The notes: generated by a model not told the origin, from the letters alone. Shown: positions 8,675-17,431, counted from the stretch's first letter. The stretch is 64,000 bases of DNA from an uncultured Pelagibacteraceae bacterium (GCA_902582165.1 CACHQZ010000001.1:186001-250000), one strand, 5' to 3'. Translations and numbers: made by a program.

Positions 8675-10004
8675 ATTTTACTCCTAGCTTTCTCATAATT
8701 TTAAGAAAAGATGGTGAGGATGTATACACTGTATCAAAATTATTAATTTTAGTTTTTATTCCGGTCAAAATAGCTAATACAAATGTCGACATACAGATAC
8801 GATGATCACCAAGTTTTGGAACGATTATATTTTTATTTTTAGGAATATGATTTCCCCTGCCAAATATTTTTAATTCATTTTTTGATGCCTCACTTTTAAT
8901 ACCAATTTGTTTTAAAACATTTTGCATTTCTGAAATTCTATTGCTTTCTTTATTTACTAAATCCCCAATACCTCTAAATCTTGAAATTCCTTTGGTGAGT
9001 GAAGCAATAATAAAAAGTATTGGATATTCGTCCGTTGAATTTACATAATAATTTTCTGAAGCATTAATTGGTTTGATATTTGAGCTTTTAACATAAATAT
9101 CACCACGTAATTCTCCGTTAATTTTTTTTATTTTTTTAAATTGTATGAAAGCACCGTGGTTTCTTAAAAGTTTATAGAAACCTATTCTTGTATCATTTAA
9201 TCCAACATTTTTTATTGTCAATCTTGATTTAGGATTTAAAATAGCTAAGGCGGTAAAAAAAGCCGCAGCAGATGGATCTCCAGGAATATTCATGTTTAAA
9301 GGATGTAATGACTTTTTTCCTTTAATTTTTATCTTTTTTATTTTGCCTTCATTAATATTAACTACACTTGTATTATTCTTAATTATATTTTCTGTATGGT
9401 TTCTGCTCCTTTTTTTTTCAATTATATTTGTTTCACCAAAAGAGTTTAATCCAGCTAAAATCACTGCGCTTTTTAATTGAGCTGAAACTCCCGACTCATA
9501 ATCGATACCAATTGGTATTTCAGTAGATTGAAGCCTTAATGGAAATTTATATTTATTTTTTGGATAAAATGATGCCCCAAATTCACACATCAGCTCAATA
9601 AGCTTTTTCATATTTCTTTTTTTCAAAGAATTATCACCATTTAAATTCACGTCGATATTAGGAGTTGTTGAAAGAATTCCTATTAACAACCTTGCTAAAG
9701 TTCCTGAATTTCCAAAATCAAGTTTTGAGTTTTTTTTTATAAAAAAGGATCCAAGACCCTTTCCGTAAATACTATAATTTTTTTGACCAGTTTTAACAAT
9801 TTTAACGCCCAATTTTTTTAAACATCTTATTGTTGAATGAACGTCTTCAGATTCCAAAACATTTTTTGCAAAAGATATATTTTGACATATACTGCCAATT
9901 AAAAAACTTCTTATAGATAGCGACTTGTCTGAGTCTACGTGAATTTTTTTATCAAATGAACTTATTTTATTTTTTAAAATAACGTTGAATTTTTTTACTG
10001 ACAT
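8658..10004 (-). CDS. aroA: 3-phosphoshikimate 1-carboxyvinyltransferase (EPSP synthase)
   Basis: A 448-residue two-domain inside-out barrel enzyme that joins PEP to shikimate 3-phosphate. Visible signatures are DKSLSIRSFLIGS near residue 25, DFGNSGTLARLLIGIL (the PEP-binding LGNAGTA(M/T)R equivalent) near residue 96, and GDHRICMS near residue 397. The DFGNSGTLAR form matches class II EPSP synthases typical of Alphaproteobacteria rather than the enteric LGNAGTAMR form. It lies 5 bases downstream of lptB and overlaps cmk. Confidence 0.93.
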   Translation of the reverse strand: MSVKKFNVILKNKISSFDKKIHVDSDKSLSIRSFLIGSICQNISFAKNVLESEDVHSTIRCLKKLGVKIVKTGQKNYSIYGKGLGSFFIKKNSKLDFGNSGTLARLLIGILSTTPNIDVNLNGDNSLKKRNMKKLIELMCEFGASFYPKNKYKFPLRLQSTEIPIGIDYESGVSAQLKSAVILAGLNSFGETNIIEKKRSRNHTENIIKNNTSVVNINEGKIKKIKIKGKKSLHPLNMNIPGDPSAAAFFTALAILNPKSRLTIKNVGLNDTRIGFYKLLRNHGAFIQFKKIKKINGELRGDIYVKSSNIKPINASENYYVNSTDEYPILFIIASLTKGISRFRGIGDLVNKESNRISEMQNVLKQIGIKSEASKNELKIFGRGNHIPKNKNIIVPKLGDHRICMSTFVLAILTGIKTKINNFDTVYTSSPSFLKIMRKLGVKFEIKK

Positions 10005-10009
10005 TATTT

Positions 10010-10765
10010 TTATGAGAATTGTTTTCCAAAATAATGCTCAATTGCTTTTGTTGATTTAAGAAGCTCTCTCGAAGTTCCTTCTGCAATTATTGTCTGTTCT
10101 CCGAGAACATAACTTCTATCAGTGATATCAAACAAGTTCTTTACATTGTGGTCTGTAACTAGAATAGCAGTTCCGCTAGACTGAATTTTAAGAATATATT
10201 TTTGAATATCTTGGATTACAAGAGGGTCTAAAGCTGCAAGTGGTTCATCCAAAAGCACAATTTTTGGTTTATTTATCATTATTCTTGCCATCATTAAACG
10301 TCTTATTTCTCCACCTGACAAAACAGATGCATTTAAAGTTCTTAGATGCTGTAAATTAAATTCATCTAGAAGTTTTTCGGTAACAGATTTTTGATTTTCC
10401 GTTCCTTCAATTGAAATTTGAGCTATCCCTAAAATATTATCATAAACTGACATATCAAATACGCTTCTCTGCTGAGGCAAGTAACCTAATCCCTCTTTTG
10501 CTCGCAAATGTATAGGTATTTGTTCAATAGATTTATTGTTTAAATAAATCTTTCCGCTTTCTGGAGATTGCTCTCCTACACAGATAGAAAATAAAGTCGT
10601 TTTTCCACATCCATTAGGACCTAATACCCCAACACATTCACCTGGAAAAACCTTAAGCGTAAGCTTTTTTAGAATAGGTCTACCATCATAAGATTTGCTT
10701 ATATCTCTTACATCAAAGATTGGTTTATCTTTTTTGAACTTTAAAATTCTAAAACCTTTTTTCAT
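10010..10765 (-). CDS. lptB: LPS export ABC transporter ATP-binding protein LptB
   Basis: A 251-residue cytoplasmic ATPase of the LptB2FG complex that powers lipopolysaccharide extraction from the inner membrane. Walker A GPNGCGKTT near residues 49-57, Q-loop LPQQRSVF, signature LSGGE near 148-152, Walker B IVLLDEP, and switch His TDHN are all present. It overlaps lptC by 17 bases. Unusually no lptA separates the two genes. Confidence 0.95.
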   Translation of the reverse strand: MKKGFRILKFKKDKPIFDVRDISKSYDGRPILKKLTLKVFPGECVGVLGPNGCGKTTLFSICVGEQSPESGKIYLNNKSIEQIPIHLRAKEGLGYLPQQRSVFDMSVYDNILGIAQISIEGTENQKSVTEKLLDEFNLQHLRTLNASVLSGGEIRRLMMARIMINKPKIVLLDEPLAALDPLVIQDIQKYILKIQSSGTAILVTDHNVKNLFDITDRSYVLGEQTIIAEGTSRELLKSTKAIEHYFGKQFS

Positions 10766-11369
10766 CTAATTTAATCTTAGCATTTATTTTGTCATTATCA
10801 AATGCGCTTATATTTAATGTTTTTTTATTTAAATCAAATAATAGTTTATCGGCAATTAATTTACCTTGTGAGTCATTTATTTTAACATTTTTCGTAATTG
10901 AAAGGTATCCATCTGAGTTAGAATATTCAGCCTCACCAGCAAATAATTCACTATTCTCGTATTTAGCATTCACATTCTCATAAAAATTCATATCTTGTGT
11001 CTGGCTATTATATAATCCAGATTTAGATCGAACATAAAGTACAGTATCATCTTTAAAATAAAAAACTGCGTACACTTCATCCATATAAATTTTTTCATCT
11101 TCGGAAGATTTAGTAGTAGCTTTTTTTGATTTTAAAACATATCTATTGCCGGACAGATCAAACCCTGAGTACTCTATATTATAAAATACATTTTTCCCGT
11201 CTTTAGTCGTCTTTTTTATTTCCTCAGAAATTTTTTTCTTTGTCTCTTTAGATAAAATAACCTCCTGTCTTTCTTGTTTATTTCTATCTAAATACGTAAA
11301 TACTAAGATAATAATTCCTAAAAGTAATAGGCTAGCTTGTAAGTATTTTAACCTTTTTTTTCTATCCAT
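10749..11369 (-). CDS. lptC: LPS export system protein LptC
   Basis: A 206-residue protein with one N-terminal membrane segment (residues about 9-26, LQASLLLLGIIILVFTY) and a periplasmic OstA/LptC-like beta-jellyroll. LptC receives LPS from LptB2FG and passes it to LptA. Called from topology, fold pattern (YSGFDLSGNRYVLKS, LIADKLLFDL) and location between kdsD and lptB. The usual separate lptA gene is missing from the cluster. Confidence 0.82.
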   Translation of the reverse strand: MDRKKRLKYLQASLLLLGIIILVFTYLDRNKQERQEVILSKETKKKISEEIKKTTKDGKNVFYNIEYSGFDLSGNRYVLKSKKATTKSSEDEKIYMDEVYAVFYFKDDTVLYVRSKSGLYNSQTQDMNFYENVNAKYENSELFAGEAEYSNSDGYLSITKNVKINDSQGKLIADKLLFDLNKKTLNISAFDNDKINAKIKLDEKRF

Positions 11370-12346
11370 TATTTCACGCCGCTTTGTAGTAAGAAATGTA
11401 TGTGTATAATTCCTTTCAAAATTTTATTCTGCTTTTTATAATATTTGTCAGGTACGACAAGTAAACTAGTAATTTTTTTTTCATTCATAATTCCTAGAGC
11501 TTTTGACGCAGTCATGTTTTCGTTAACTACTAAAGGGTTCTTTGTCATAAATTTATCTAAATTTGTCTCTTTTGAGTAATTTTTTAATTCTCTTCTAAGA
11601 TCTCCATCAGTGACTATTCCCTTAATAAATTTATTTTTTGTAATGATTACGATTCCAAGTTTTTTTTCATTCATTATTCTTAAAGCTGTTTTAAAATTTT
11701 TTTTATAATTTATTATTGGCATTTTCTTTCCTGTGATCATTATATCTTTAGCTAGGAGTAAAGAGTTTCCAATATTTCCCCCTGGATGAAAAAGTTTGAA
11801 TTTTTCTTTTGAAAAATTCTTATGATGCATTATTGTAGTTGCTAAACAATCACCTAATAGCATAGTTATTGAAGTGCTAGTCGTTGGAACCATACCTGTA
11901 ACATCTGACTCTTTGACTTTAGGAAGTAATAACTTTATATCGCTTGCTTTAAGCAGAAGACTATCTGGTTTAGAAGCCACGCCTATAATCTTTATTCTAT
12001 ATCTATTCGCATATCTAAGCATGTTACTTAACTCCGAGGTATTTCCTGAGTAAGAAAAAATAATTAAAATATCTTTTTTTTCAATTTGCCCCATATCACC
12101 ATGTAAAGCCTGTGCTGGGTCACAAAAAAAACTTGGTATTCCAACGCTTGAAAAAGTTGCAGAAATCTTTCTAGCTATCAAACCAGATTTACCAACTCCT
12201 GCAAATATTACTTTTCCCTTACAAGATAAAATTAGATCTACGGCATATTTGAAAGATGTATTGAAAACTTTCTTTATTTTTCTCATCTCCGAAATTTGTA
12301 AGTTTGCAGCTTTTTGTGCAATAGAAATGTACTTTTTTTTTAACAT
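11369..12346 (-). CDS. kdsD: arabinose-5-phosphate isomerase
   Basis: A 325-residue SIS-domain isomerase converting ribulose 5-phosphate to arabinose 5-phosphate for Kdo synthesis. The SIS core shows GVGKSGLIARKISATFSS (about residues 51-68), HGDMGQ and SYSGNTSEL, with two C-terminal CBS domains (about 200-325). It touches rnd and lptC (1-base overlaps). It complements kdsB and waaA elsewhere in the window in the Kdo pathway. Confidence 0.95.
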   Translation of the reverse strand: MLKKKYISIAQKAANLQISEMRKIKKVFNTSFKYAVDLILSCKGKVIFAGVGKSGLIARKISATFSSVGIPSFFCDPAQALHGDMGQIEKKDILIIFSYSGNTSELSNMLRYANRYRIKIIGVASKPDSLLLKASDIKLLLPKVKESDVTGMVPTTSTSITMLLGDCLATTIMHHKNFSKEKFKLFHPGGNIGNSLLLAKDIMITGKKMPIINYKKNFKTALRIMNEKKLGIVIITKNKFIKGIVTDGDLRRELKNYSKETNLDKFMTKNPLVVNENMTASKALGIMNEKKITSLLVVPDKYYKKQNKILKGIIHIHFLLQSGVK

Positions 12347-12969
12347 TAATGCTCGAATATATCCTCTTTAAATCCTTTTTGATCTAATTCAACTCTTGTA
12401 TCTAAAAAATCTAAACATTTATTAAAAATATCTATTCTTTTTTCTCTAACTAACATTTTTTCTAATTCTTCTTTAATTTTGTGAAGATAGATAACATCAT
12501 TTGCAGCATACTCTAATTGTTTGTCAGAGAGATCGTTTATATCTTTATTCCAGTCACTACTTCCAAATCTTTTATCAATTGATTTATTACAAAATTCTTG
12601 TACTAAATTTTTTAGACCATGCGCATCAGTGTAAGTTCTTACTATTTTAGAGGCTATTTTTGTATCAAATATATTTTTGATTTTACATTTTAAAAAAAAC
12701 TCTAAAGCATTTTTGTCAAATCTTAAAAAATGACCAATTTTTAAAATTTTTTCATTCTCTAATACAGATACTAAATTTGGCGCGTTAAAATTATTTTTAT
12801 CTGGCTGAATGATAAACACATTTCCCTTGATGTCACAAATTTGTATCAAACTTAATTTGTCTCTTTGTGGAATTTGAAGACCTGTTGCCTCAGTATCAAT
12901 AGCAATGCTTAATTTAAGTGATTTAGCTATTTCCGAAGTTATGTCCCCTTTAATCTTAGAAATTTTCAT
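12346..12969 (-). CDS. rnd: ribonuclease D-like 3'-5' exonuclease
   Basis: The DEDD exonuclease core is clear: AIDTEATGL (Asp-Glu of Exo I), GHFLRFDK (Exo II) and QLEYAANDVIYL (Exo III, DEDDy type). I place the start at the internal ATG (MKISKIKGD) at 12969, giving 207 residues, because the longer 220-residue ORF would overlap the divergent gene starting at 12987. At this length it has only the exonuclease domain, without the HRDC domains of enteric RNase D, like the short alphaproteobacterial form. It likely trims tRNA or other RNA 3' ends. Confidence 0.85.
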   Translation of the reverse strand: MKISKIKGDITSEIAKSLKLSIAIDTEATGLQIPQRDKLSLIQICDIKGNVFIIQPDKNNFNAPNLVSVLENEKILKIGHFLRFDKNALEFFLKCKIKNIFDTKIASKIVRTYTDAHGLKNLVQEFCNKSIDKRFGSSDWNKDINDLSDKQLEYAANDVIYLHKIKEELEKMLVREKRIDIFNKCLDFLDTRVELDQKGFKEDIFEH

Positions 12970-12986
12970 ATATAACTTTAAATACC

Positions 12987-13931
12987 ATGAAAAACCAAAT
13001 TTGCACAATTCTTGGTGGTGGAGGATTTATAGGAAGATATCTTGTTCGAAATTTGACCAAGAAAAACTATAGATGCATTGTTACTACAAGAAAACCCTTT
13101 CAAAAGGGGTATTTAAAGACTCAAGCAACACCAGGCGCTATCGAACTATTAGATTGGACCCCAAATAATTTTTCAGAACTAAAAAAAGCAATTAAAAATT
13201 CAGATGTAGTTGTGAATTTAATTGGAATCCTTTTTGAGAACAGAAAACAAAAATTTTATAATATTCATTCAAAAATTCCCGAAACTGTAGCTAAGATTTG
13301 CTCAGAGTCGGATGTAAAGAAATTTATTCACGTTAGCGCTATTGGAGCCAATGATAAATCAAAATCATTATATCAAAAATCAAAATTTCTAGGGGAACAA
13401 AAAGCACTGGAGAATTTTAAAAAAACAGCAATCATAAGACCTAGTGTAGTATGTGGTCCTGAAGATAACTTTACCAATCTTTTTTCAAAATTAAGTTTAT
13501 TACCTGTAATTCCAGTTGTCGGTAAAAACTATAAGTTTCAACCAATTTTAGTTTCAGATGTTGTAAAATCTATTGTAAAAGCAATTGAAATTAAAAATAA
13601 TGAAGGTAAAGTTTATGAAATTGGAGGACCAAAAATAATTAGTTTTGGAGATATGGTTAAGTCAATTTTATCAACTATTAATAAAAAAAGATTCGTCGTT
13701 GAAATGCCAATGCCTATCGCAAAAATTCAAAGTAGCATAACAGATTTACTTCCTTTTCCTCCAATCCTAACAAGAGACCAATGTGAAATTTTATCAGAGG
13801 CAGATAATGTTGTTTCCAATAACCATCTAACACTTAAAGATCTTGATATAAATCCAACAGATGTTGAAGAGGAGATGAAAAAATGGTTATGGAGATACAA
13901 AGATGGTGGCCAGTTCGCTAAAGCACAATGA
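12987..13931 (+). CDS. complex I NDUFA9-like SDR-family NAD(P)-binding protein
   Basis: A 314-residue atypical short-chain dehydrogenase with an N-terminal Rossmann motif GGGGFIGRYLVRNL. It resembles the NDUFA9 accessory subunit of respiratory complex I found in Alphaproteobacteria and mitochondria (HVSAIGA, KSKFLGEQ, IRPSVVCGPEDNF). It probably binds NADPH structurally rather than catalysing turnover, which is inference from the family. It starts only 17 bases from the divergent rnd start and overlaps the next gene by 4 bases. Confidence 0.85.
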   Translation: MKNQICTILGGGGFIGRYLVRNLTKKNYRCIVTTRKPFQKGYLKTQATPGAIELLDWTPNNFSELKKAIKNSDVVVNLIGILFENRKQKFYNIHSKIPETVAKICSESDVKKFIHVSAIGANDKSKSLYQKSKFLGEQKALENFKKTAIIRPSVVCGPEDNFTNLFSKLSLLPVIPVVGKNYKFQPILVSDVVKSIVKAIEIKNNEGKVYEIGGPKIISFGDMVKSILSTINKKRFVVEMPMPIAKIQSSITDLLPFPPILTRDQCEILSEADNVVSNNHLTLKDLDINPTDVEEEMKKWLWRYKDGGQFAKAQ

Positions 13932-14272
13932 AAAGTATAAGTTTATTTAGTGGATATATTTATTTAATTGTTGCAATCATAACAGGTATTGCCACTAACG
14001 GTTTTCTTAAAACTACAGAAAGTTTTACCAAGCTCACACCAACAATTTTTTGCATCACAAGTATTATTATTTGTATTTTTTGTTTATCTAGAGCAATGAC
14101 TATAATACCTGTTGGATTTACTTATGCGACTTACGGAGCATTAACGATAACTGCAGTTACATTATTTGGAATATTTAAATATAATCAAACTCCTAATCTT
14201 TATGGTACTGTTGGATTAATTTTAATTGTTTCAGGAGTTATACTTTTAAACCTTTTTGGTAAATTAAAGTAA
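13928..14272 (+). CDS. small multidrug resistance (SMR/EmrE-like) membrane protein
   Basis: A 114-residue protein with four predicted membrane helices and the SMR pattern: IYLIVAIITGIATNGFLK at the N-terminus (family glutamate region; here no Glu14 equivalent is evident, Thr/Ile instead), P(V/I)GFTYATYGAL in helix 3 (family P-x-x-x-AYA-x-W-x-G) and GVILLNL at the end. The missing helix-1 glutamate and the ATYGAL variant make a drug/proton antiporter role uncertain. It overlaps the upstream gene by 4 bases and ends at a strong terminator. Confidence 0.72.
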   Translation: MKSISLFSGYIYLIVAIITGIATNGFLKTTESFTKLTPTIFCITSIIICIFCLSRAMTIIPVGFTYATYGALTITAVTLFGIFKYNQTPNLYGTVGLILIVSGVILLNLFGKLK

Positions 14273-14273
14273 A

Positions 14274-14305
14274 CCCCTGATGTTTTTAAATCAGGGGCAT
14301 TTAAT
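14274..14305. terminator. bidirectional intrinsic terminator
   Basis: Perfect 8-bp stem CCCCTGAT / ATCAGGGG with an 8-base AT loop directly after the TAA of the SMR gene. A-rich bases before and T-rich bases after the stem let it serve both the rightward SMR gene and the leftward small gene ending at 14317. Confidence 0.8.
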
Positions 14306-14316
14306 TACTTTATAAA

Positions 14317-14514
14317 CTAATTATTTAAAGATGCTGTGATAGGTTCTTTATTTTTGTTAGCTCTTTTTTCAGCGATTTTTTTCTCGATACTAGCTATCTT
14401 TAGATCAATCTTTGATAGTTTTTTTTGTTTAGTGCTTATCTTATTTTTAAGCTTATCGATTGATTTTAGTATTTTTTTCTTTTTCTTTTCGTTTTTTTTT
14501 AACTTTTTTTTCAT
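14317..14514 (-). CDS. small lysine-rich coiled-coil protein
   Basis: A 65-residue protein, about one third lysine, with heptad-like spacing of Ile/Leu (residues 14-52) that suggests a coiled coil; no known family recognised. It is supported as real by a strong Shine-Dalgarno sequence, GGAGG six bases before ATG, which is unusual in this genome, and by the terminator just after its stop. A phenylalanine-rich ORF on the other strand (14336-14542) is its shadow. Nucleic-acid binding is a guess from charge only. Confidence 0.7.
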   Translation of the reverse strand: MKKKLKKNEKKKKKILKSIDKLKNKISTKQKKLSKIDLKIASIEKKIAEKRANKNKEPITASLNN

Positions 14515-14616
14515 ATTGTTCCTCCAAAAAAGAAAAATCTAAAATAATCTAAAAAATTTTTCAAATGAAATTTAGAAAAATCTTTTAAACTAAAAGTTGA
14601 AAAGATTTAGAAAATC

Positions 14617-15513
14617 CTACGGAACTAATAAATTTATAAATCTGTCTGTTTTTTGGATTTCAAGACTGTTTACGTAACCACAATTTTCACCATCAACTTG
14701 TGATAGAACTTTATTGTTTACACCATTTATTTTTAATCTGTTCAATTCTTTTTTAATTACACTTTTTGCAGGAGTTAAGTCGCCTTTGGTTAAAATTAAC
14801 CAAACATAATAAAGTAATTTTATTCTGGTCAGGTCTTTAAATATGTAAGCCACTATCCTGTTTTCAAATATATTGGTATCATTAGTTATAGAATGGGGAC
14901 CAGCATAGTATTTTGAATTAGTACATAAAATCCAATCAGCCATAATTTTTTCATTATCTACCTCAACCTCCATTTTAATATTTTTTAAAAATAAAAAATG
15001 CTGAAAACCTTTTAAAGCGAAAATTACTTTTCCAAGATACTTTTTAATATTAGTATTTATGGACTCAACAATTCGAGAGTCAAAACCTACACCAGCCATC
15101 AAGAAAAAGTACTTATCATTTATTTTTGCCAATGAAATTTTCTTATGATTATCTGATACGAGGACGTTGTAAATCTCCTCCGCTTTTTTCTTAATTTGAG
15201 TTTCTATTTGTAAAATATTTGCAGTGCCAGCAGGTATGTATCCAACTAATTTGTCTTTTAGATTATCACTTTTAAACATTTCATTAATACCAAAACATAC
15301 GCTCCCGTCACCGCCAGCAAATACTAACCGATCAAATTTTTTATTAGACAATTCTTTAAATACATTCCTTGCATGATCTTCGCTTTCGGTTTTAAAAAGA
15401 TCTACAATATGATTTTTTTCTAAAAGATTAATGACCTTGTTAATTAATTTAAGTTTTCTACCACCTGCTGCATTTGCGTTAAATATCACCGCAAAATTCA
15501 ATTTTTTATTCAT
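14617..15513 (-). CDS. diacylglycerol kinase-family lipid kinase
   Basis: A 298-residue protein of the DAGK/LCB5/YegS catalytic family: N-terminal nucleotide-binding VIFNANAAGGRK, the family motif FAGGDGSV near residues 81-88, GYIPAGTANI near 114, and a C-terminal beta-sandwich. It would phosphorylate diacylglycerol or a related lipid to a phosphatidate. It diverges from plcP-agt across a short region containing a Pho-box-like repeat, so it may recycle the diacylglycerol freed by PlcP; that role is inference from context. Confidence 0.85.
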   Translation of the reverse strand: MNKKLNFAVIFNANAAGGRKLKLINKVINLLEKNHIVDLFKTESEDHARNVFKELSNKKFDRLVFAGGDGSVCFGINEMFKSDNLKDKLVGYIPAGTANILQIETQIKKKAEEIYNVLVSDNHKKISLAKINDKYFFLMAGVGFDSRIVESINTNIKKYLGKVIFALKGFQHFLFLKNIKMEVEVDNEKIMADWILCTNSKYYAGPHSITNDTNIFENRIVAYIFKDLTRIKLLYYVWLILTKGDLTPAKSVIKKELNRLKINGVNNKVLSQVDGENCGYVNSLEIQKTDRFINLLVP

Positions 15514-15514
15514 A

Positions 15515-15532
15515 TTTTAACAATTCTGTAAC
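15515..15532 (+). promoter_or_regulatory. candidate Pho box (PhoB site) upstream of plcP
   Basis: Direct 7-bp repeats TTTTAAC and CTGTAAC spaced exactly 11 bases, joined by 4 bases (AATT). This is the architecture of the PhoB box (E. coli half-site CTGTCAT). It lies 2 bases from the dagK-like start and 46 bases from the preferred plcP ATG, so it could regulate either or both. Confidence 0.6.
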
Positions 15533-15577
15533 ATATTTATGATTCTACTTGTACTAGAGATTCGTTTTATAAAAAAT

Positions 15578-16393
15578 ATGGAAACAATTCAAACTAAATC
15601 TAAGGGAAAGATTTTAAATTACAAAAGCATCTTTATTTCCGACTTGCACCTTGGGCATAGAAAAAGTGCAGCAAACAAATTATTAGAATTTTACAAACAT
15701 TCAAGGTCAGAGAATTTATATCTTGTTGGTGATATCATTGATGTTTGGGCTTTAAAAACAAAATTTTACTGGCCTCAAGAACATAATGATGTGATTCAAA
15801 AAACATTAAGAAAAGCAAGACATGGAACAAAAGTAAAATATATTGTTGGAAATCATGATGATGTCTTCAGAAAATTTTTACCATTACATTTTGGCGATAT
15901 TGAAGTTGTAAATAGAGCCATACATGTAAGCTCAGATAATAAAAAGTATATTGTTGTTCATGGTGATGCCTGGGATGGAGTGATGAAATATGCTCCATGG
16001 TTATCAAAAGTAGGAGCTATTGCTTATAGTTTTTTACTTGAGTTTAATGTTGTTATCAATTTTTTTAGAAGATTATTTAAAAAGGGTAATTGGTCTCTAG
16101 CAAAATATTTAAAACACAAAGTAAAGAAAGCTGTAAAATTTATAGGCGATTACGAAAAAGTTTTAGCAGCCTATGCAAAAAGAAAAAAAGTAGATGGAAT
16201 AATTTGCGGTCATATTCATCATTCCGCTGATCAAGTCTTAGATGGTGTGAGATATTTAAATTGTGGTGATTGGGTAGAAGGTGCAACTTTCTTGGTAGAA
16301 CATTTTGATGGTCGCATGGAAGTTATTGACTGGGATAAAATCAGAAGTGATGTTGTTGATTACGAGCCATATCTAAAAGTAGTAAATAAATAA
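15578..16393 (+). CDS. plcP: PlcP-like metallophosphoesterase (phospholipid remodelling)
   Basis: A 271-residue calcineurin-like phosphoesterase with the metal-binding series SDLHLGH, VGDIIDVW, GNHDD, VVHGD and CGHIHHS. It resembles LpxH-type UDP-diacylglucosamine hydrolases, but adjacency to a GT4 glycosyltransferase and the phoR/pst genes matches the PlcP-Agt pair known from phosphate-starved marine Alphaproteobacteria, where PlcP cleaves phospholipid head groups to leave diacylglycerol. I use the internal ATG (METIQ) because the ORF track's upstream start at 15539 would leave no room for a promoter after the Pho-box-like repeat. One base precedes the next gene start. Confidence 0.82.
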   Translation: METIQTKSKGKILNYKSIFISDLHLGHRKSAANKLLEFYKHSRSENLYLVGDIIDVWALKTKFYWPQEHNDVIQKTLRKARHGTKVKYIVGNHDDVFRKFLPLHFGDIEVVNRAIHVSSDNKKYIVVHGDAWDGVMKYAPWLSKVGAIAYSFLLEFNVVINFFRRLFKKGNWSLAKYLKHKVKKAVKFIGDYEKVLAAYAKRKKVDGIICGHIHHSADQVLDGVRYLNCGDWVEGATFLVEHFDGRMEVIDWDKIRSDVVDYEPYLKVVNK

Positions 16394-17401
16394 ATGAAAA
16401 TTTTAATCGTTACTGATGCCTGGTATCCGCAAGTGAACGGTGTTTGTAGAACTTTAAAAAATCTTGGCGATGAATTAAAAAAAATTGGACATCAGGTTGA
16501 ATATATTGAACCTAATCAATTTTTTACTGTGCCAATGCCAAAATATAATGAAATAAAACTTTCTCTTAATGTTTGGCCTAGAGTAGGTAGATTAATTTCT
16601 AAAGCTGATGCTGATATAATTCACATAGCTACAGAAGGTCCGATAGGAATATTTGCAAAAAGATACTGTGTAAAAAATAAGCTAAAGTTTACTACGTCTT
16701 ACCATACTCAATTTGATAAATATTTGAAGCTATACTATCCTTATTTGCCAATTAAGCTTGCTCAAAAGTTCCTTAAAGGATTTCACTCAAAGGCTGAAAA
16801 AATTTTAGTAACAACTCAGTCAATGAAAGATGAACTTCAAGATATTGGTTTTGATAAGGATAAGATGGTTGTTTGGACTAGAGGGGCAAACCACGGGGCA
16901 TTTCAAAAGCCTAAAAAGATTAATTTAGAGTATAAAAGACCAATTTATCTTTATGTGGGAAGGGTATCTATTGAGAAGAATATAAGAGCATTTCTGGATT
17001 TAGAGTTAGAAGGCACGAAACTAGTTGTTGGTAAAGGACCTGATTTAGATAAACTTAAAAAAGAATACCCTGAAGCGATATTTAAAGGAGAGAGAACAAA
17101 TGGTGAGCTTGCAAGTTACTTTGCTTCTTCTGATGTTTTTGTTTTCCCGAGCAAAACAGATACTTTTGGAATTGTAATTATAGAAGCTTTAAAATGTGGA
17201 TTGCCAGTAGCTGCTTACCCAGTAGCAGGACCAAAAGATATTTTTAACGGTACAAACATTGGCTCGTTAAACAACGATCTTAAAAAAGCAGCACTTGAAG
17301 CTCTTAAGTCAGATAGAAGCGCTTGCATTGAGCATGCAAAAAAATATACCTGGGAAAATTGCGCAAAAATCTTTTTAAATAGTGCGGTATCAAACCGCTA
17401 A
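16394..17401 (+). CDS. agt: GT4-family glycosyltransferase, Agt-like glycolipid synthase
   Basis: A 335-residue GT-B fold enzyme: N-terminal TDAWYPQVNGVCRTL acceptor domain, YVGRVSIEKN in the linker and the C-terminal nucleotide-sugar motif DTFGIVIIEALKCGLPVAA with the E-x7-E pattern. The SqdX/MgdA-like sequence and the position directly after plcP suggest it glycosylates diacylglycerol to make phosphorus-free glycolipids during phosphate starvation. The sugar (glucose or glucuronate) cannot be read from sequence. Confidence 0.82.
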   Translation: MKILIVTDAWYPQVNGVCRTLKNLGDELKKIGHQVEYIEPNQFFTVPMPKYNEIKLSLNVWPRVGRLISKADADIIHIATEGPIGIFAKRYCVKNKLKFTTSYHTQFDKYLKLYYPYLPIKLAQKFLKGFHSKAEKILVTTQSMKDELQDIGFDKDKMVVWTRGANHGAFQKPKKINLEYKRPIYLYVGRVSIEKNIRAFLDLELEGTKLVVGKGPDLDKLKKEYPEAIFKGERTNGELASYFASSDVFVFPSKTDTFGIVIIEALKCGLPVAAYPVAGPKDIFNGTNIGSLNNDLKKAALEALKSDRSACIEHAKKYTWENCAKIFLNSAVSNR

Positions 17402-17406
17402 AAAAT
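17382..17406 (+). terminator. weak stem-loop at the agt stop codon
   Basis: GCGGT-ATCAA-ACCGC forms a 5-bp GC-rich stem across the last agt codons, followed by TAAAAAATATTT. The T-run is imperfect, so this may be a weak terminator or mRNA-end structure. Confidence 0.35.
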
Positions 17407-17431
17407 ATTTCTTTAGTCTATATCTTTAAAG

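Noticed and set aside
12970-13008. N-terminal extension of rnd
   Set aside because: It would overlap the divergent NDUFA9-like gene start; the internal ATG fits the family start.
14336-14542. Phenylalanine-rich plus-strand ORF
   Set aside because: It is the exact antisense of the lysine-rich small gene, has low-complexity Phe runs from poly-T, and lacks the Shine-Dalgarno that the minus-strand gene has.
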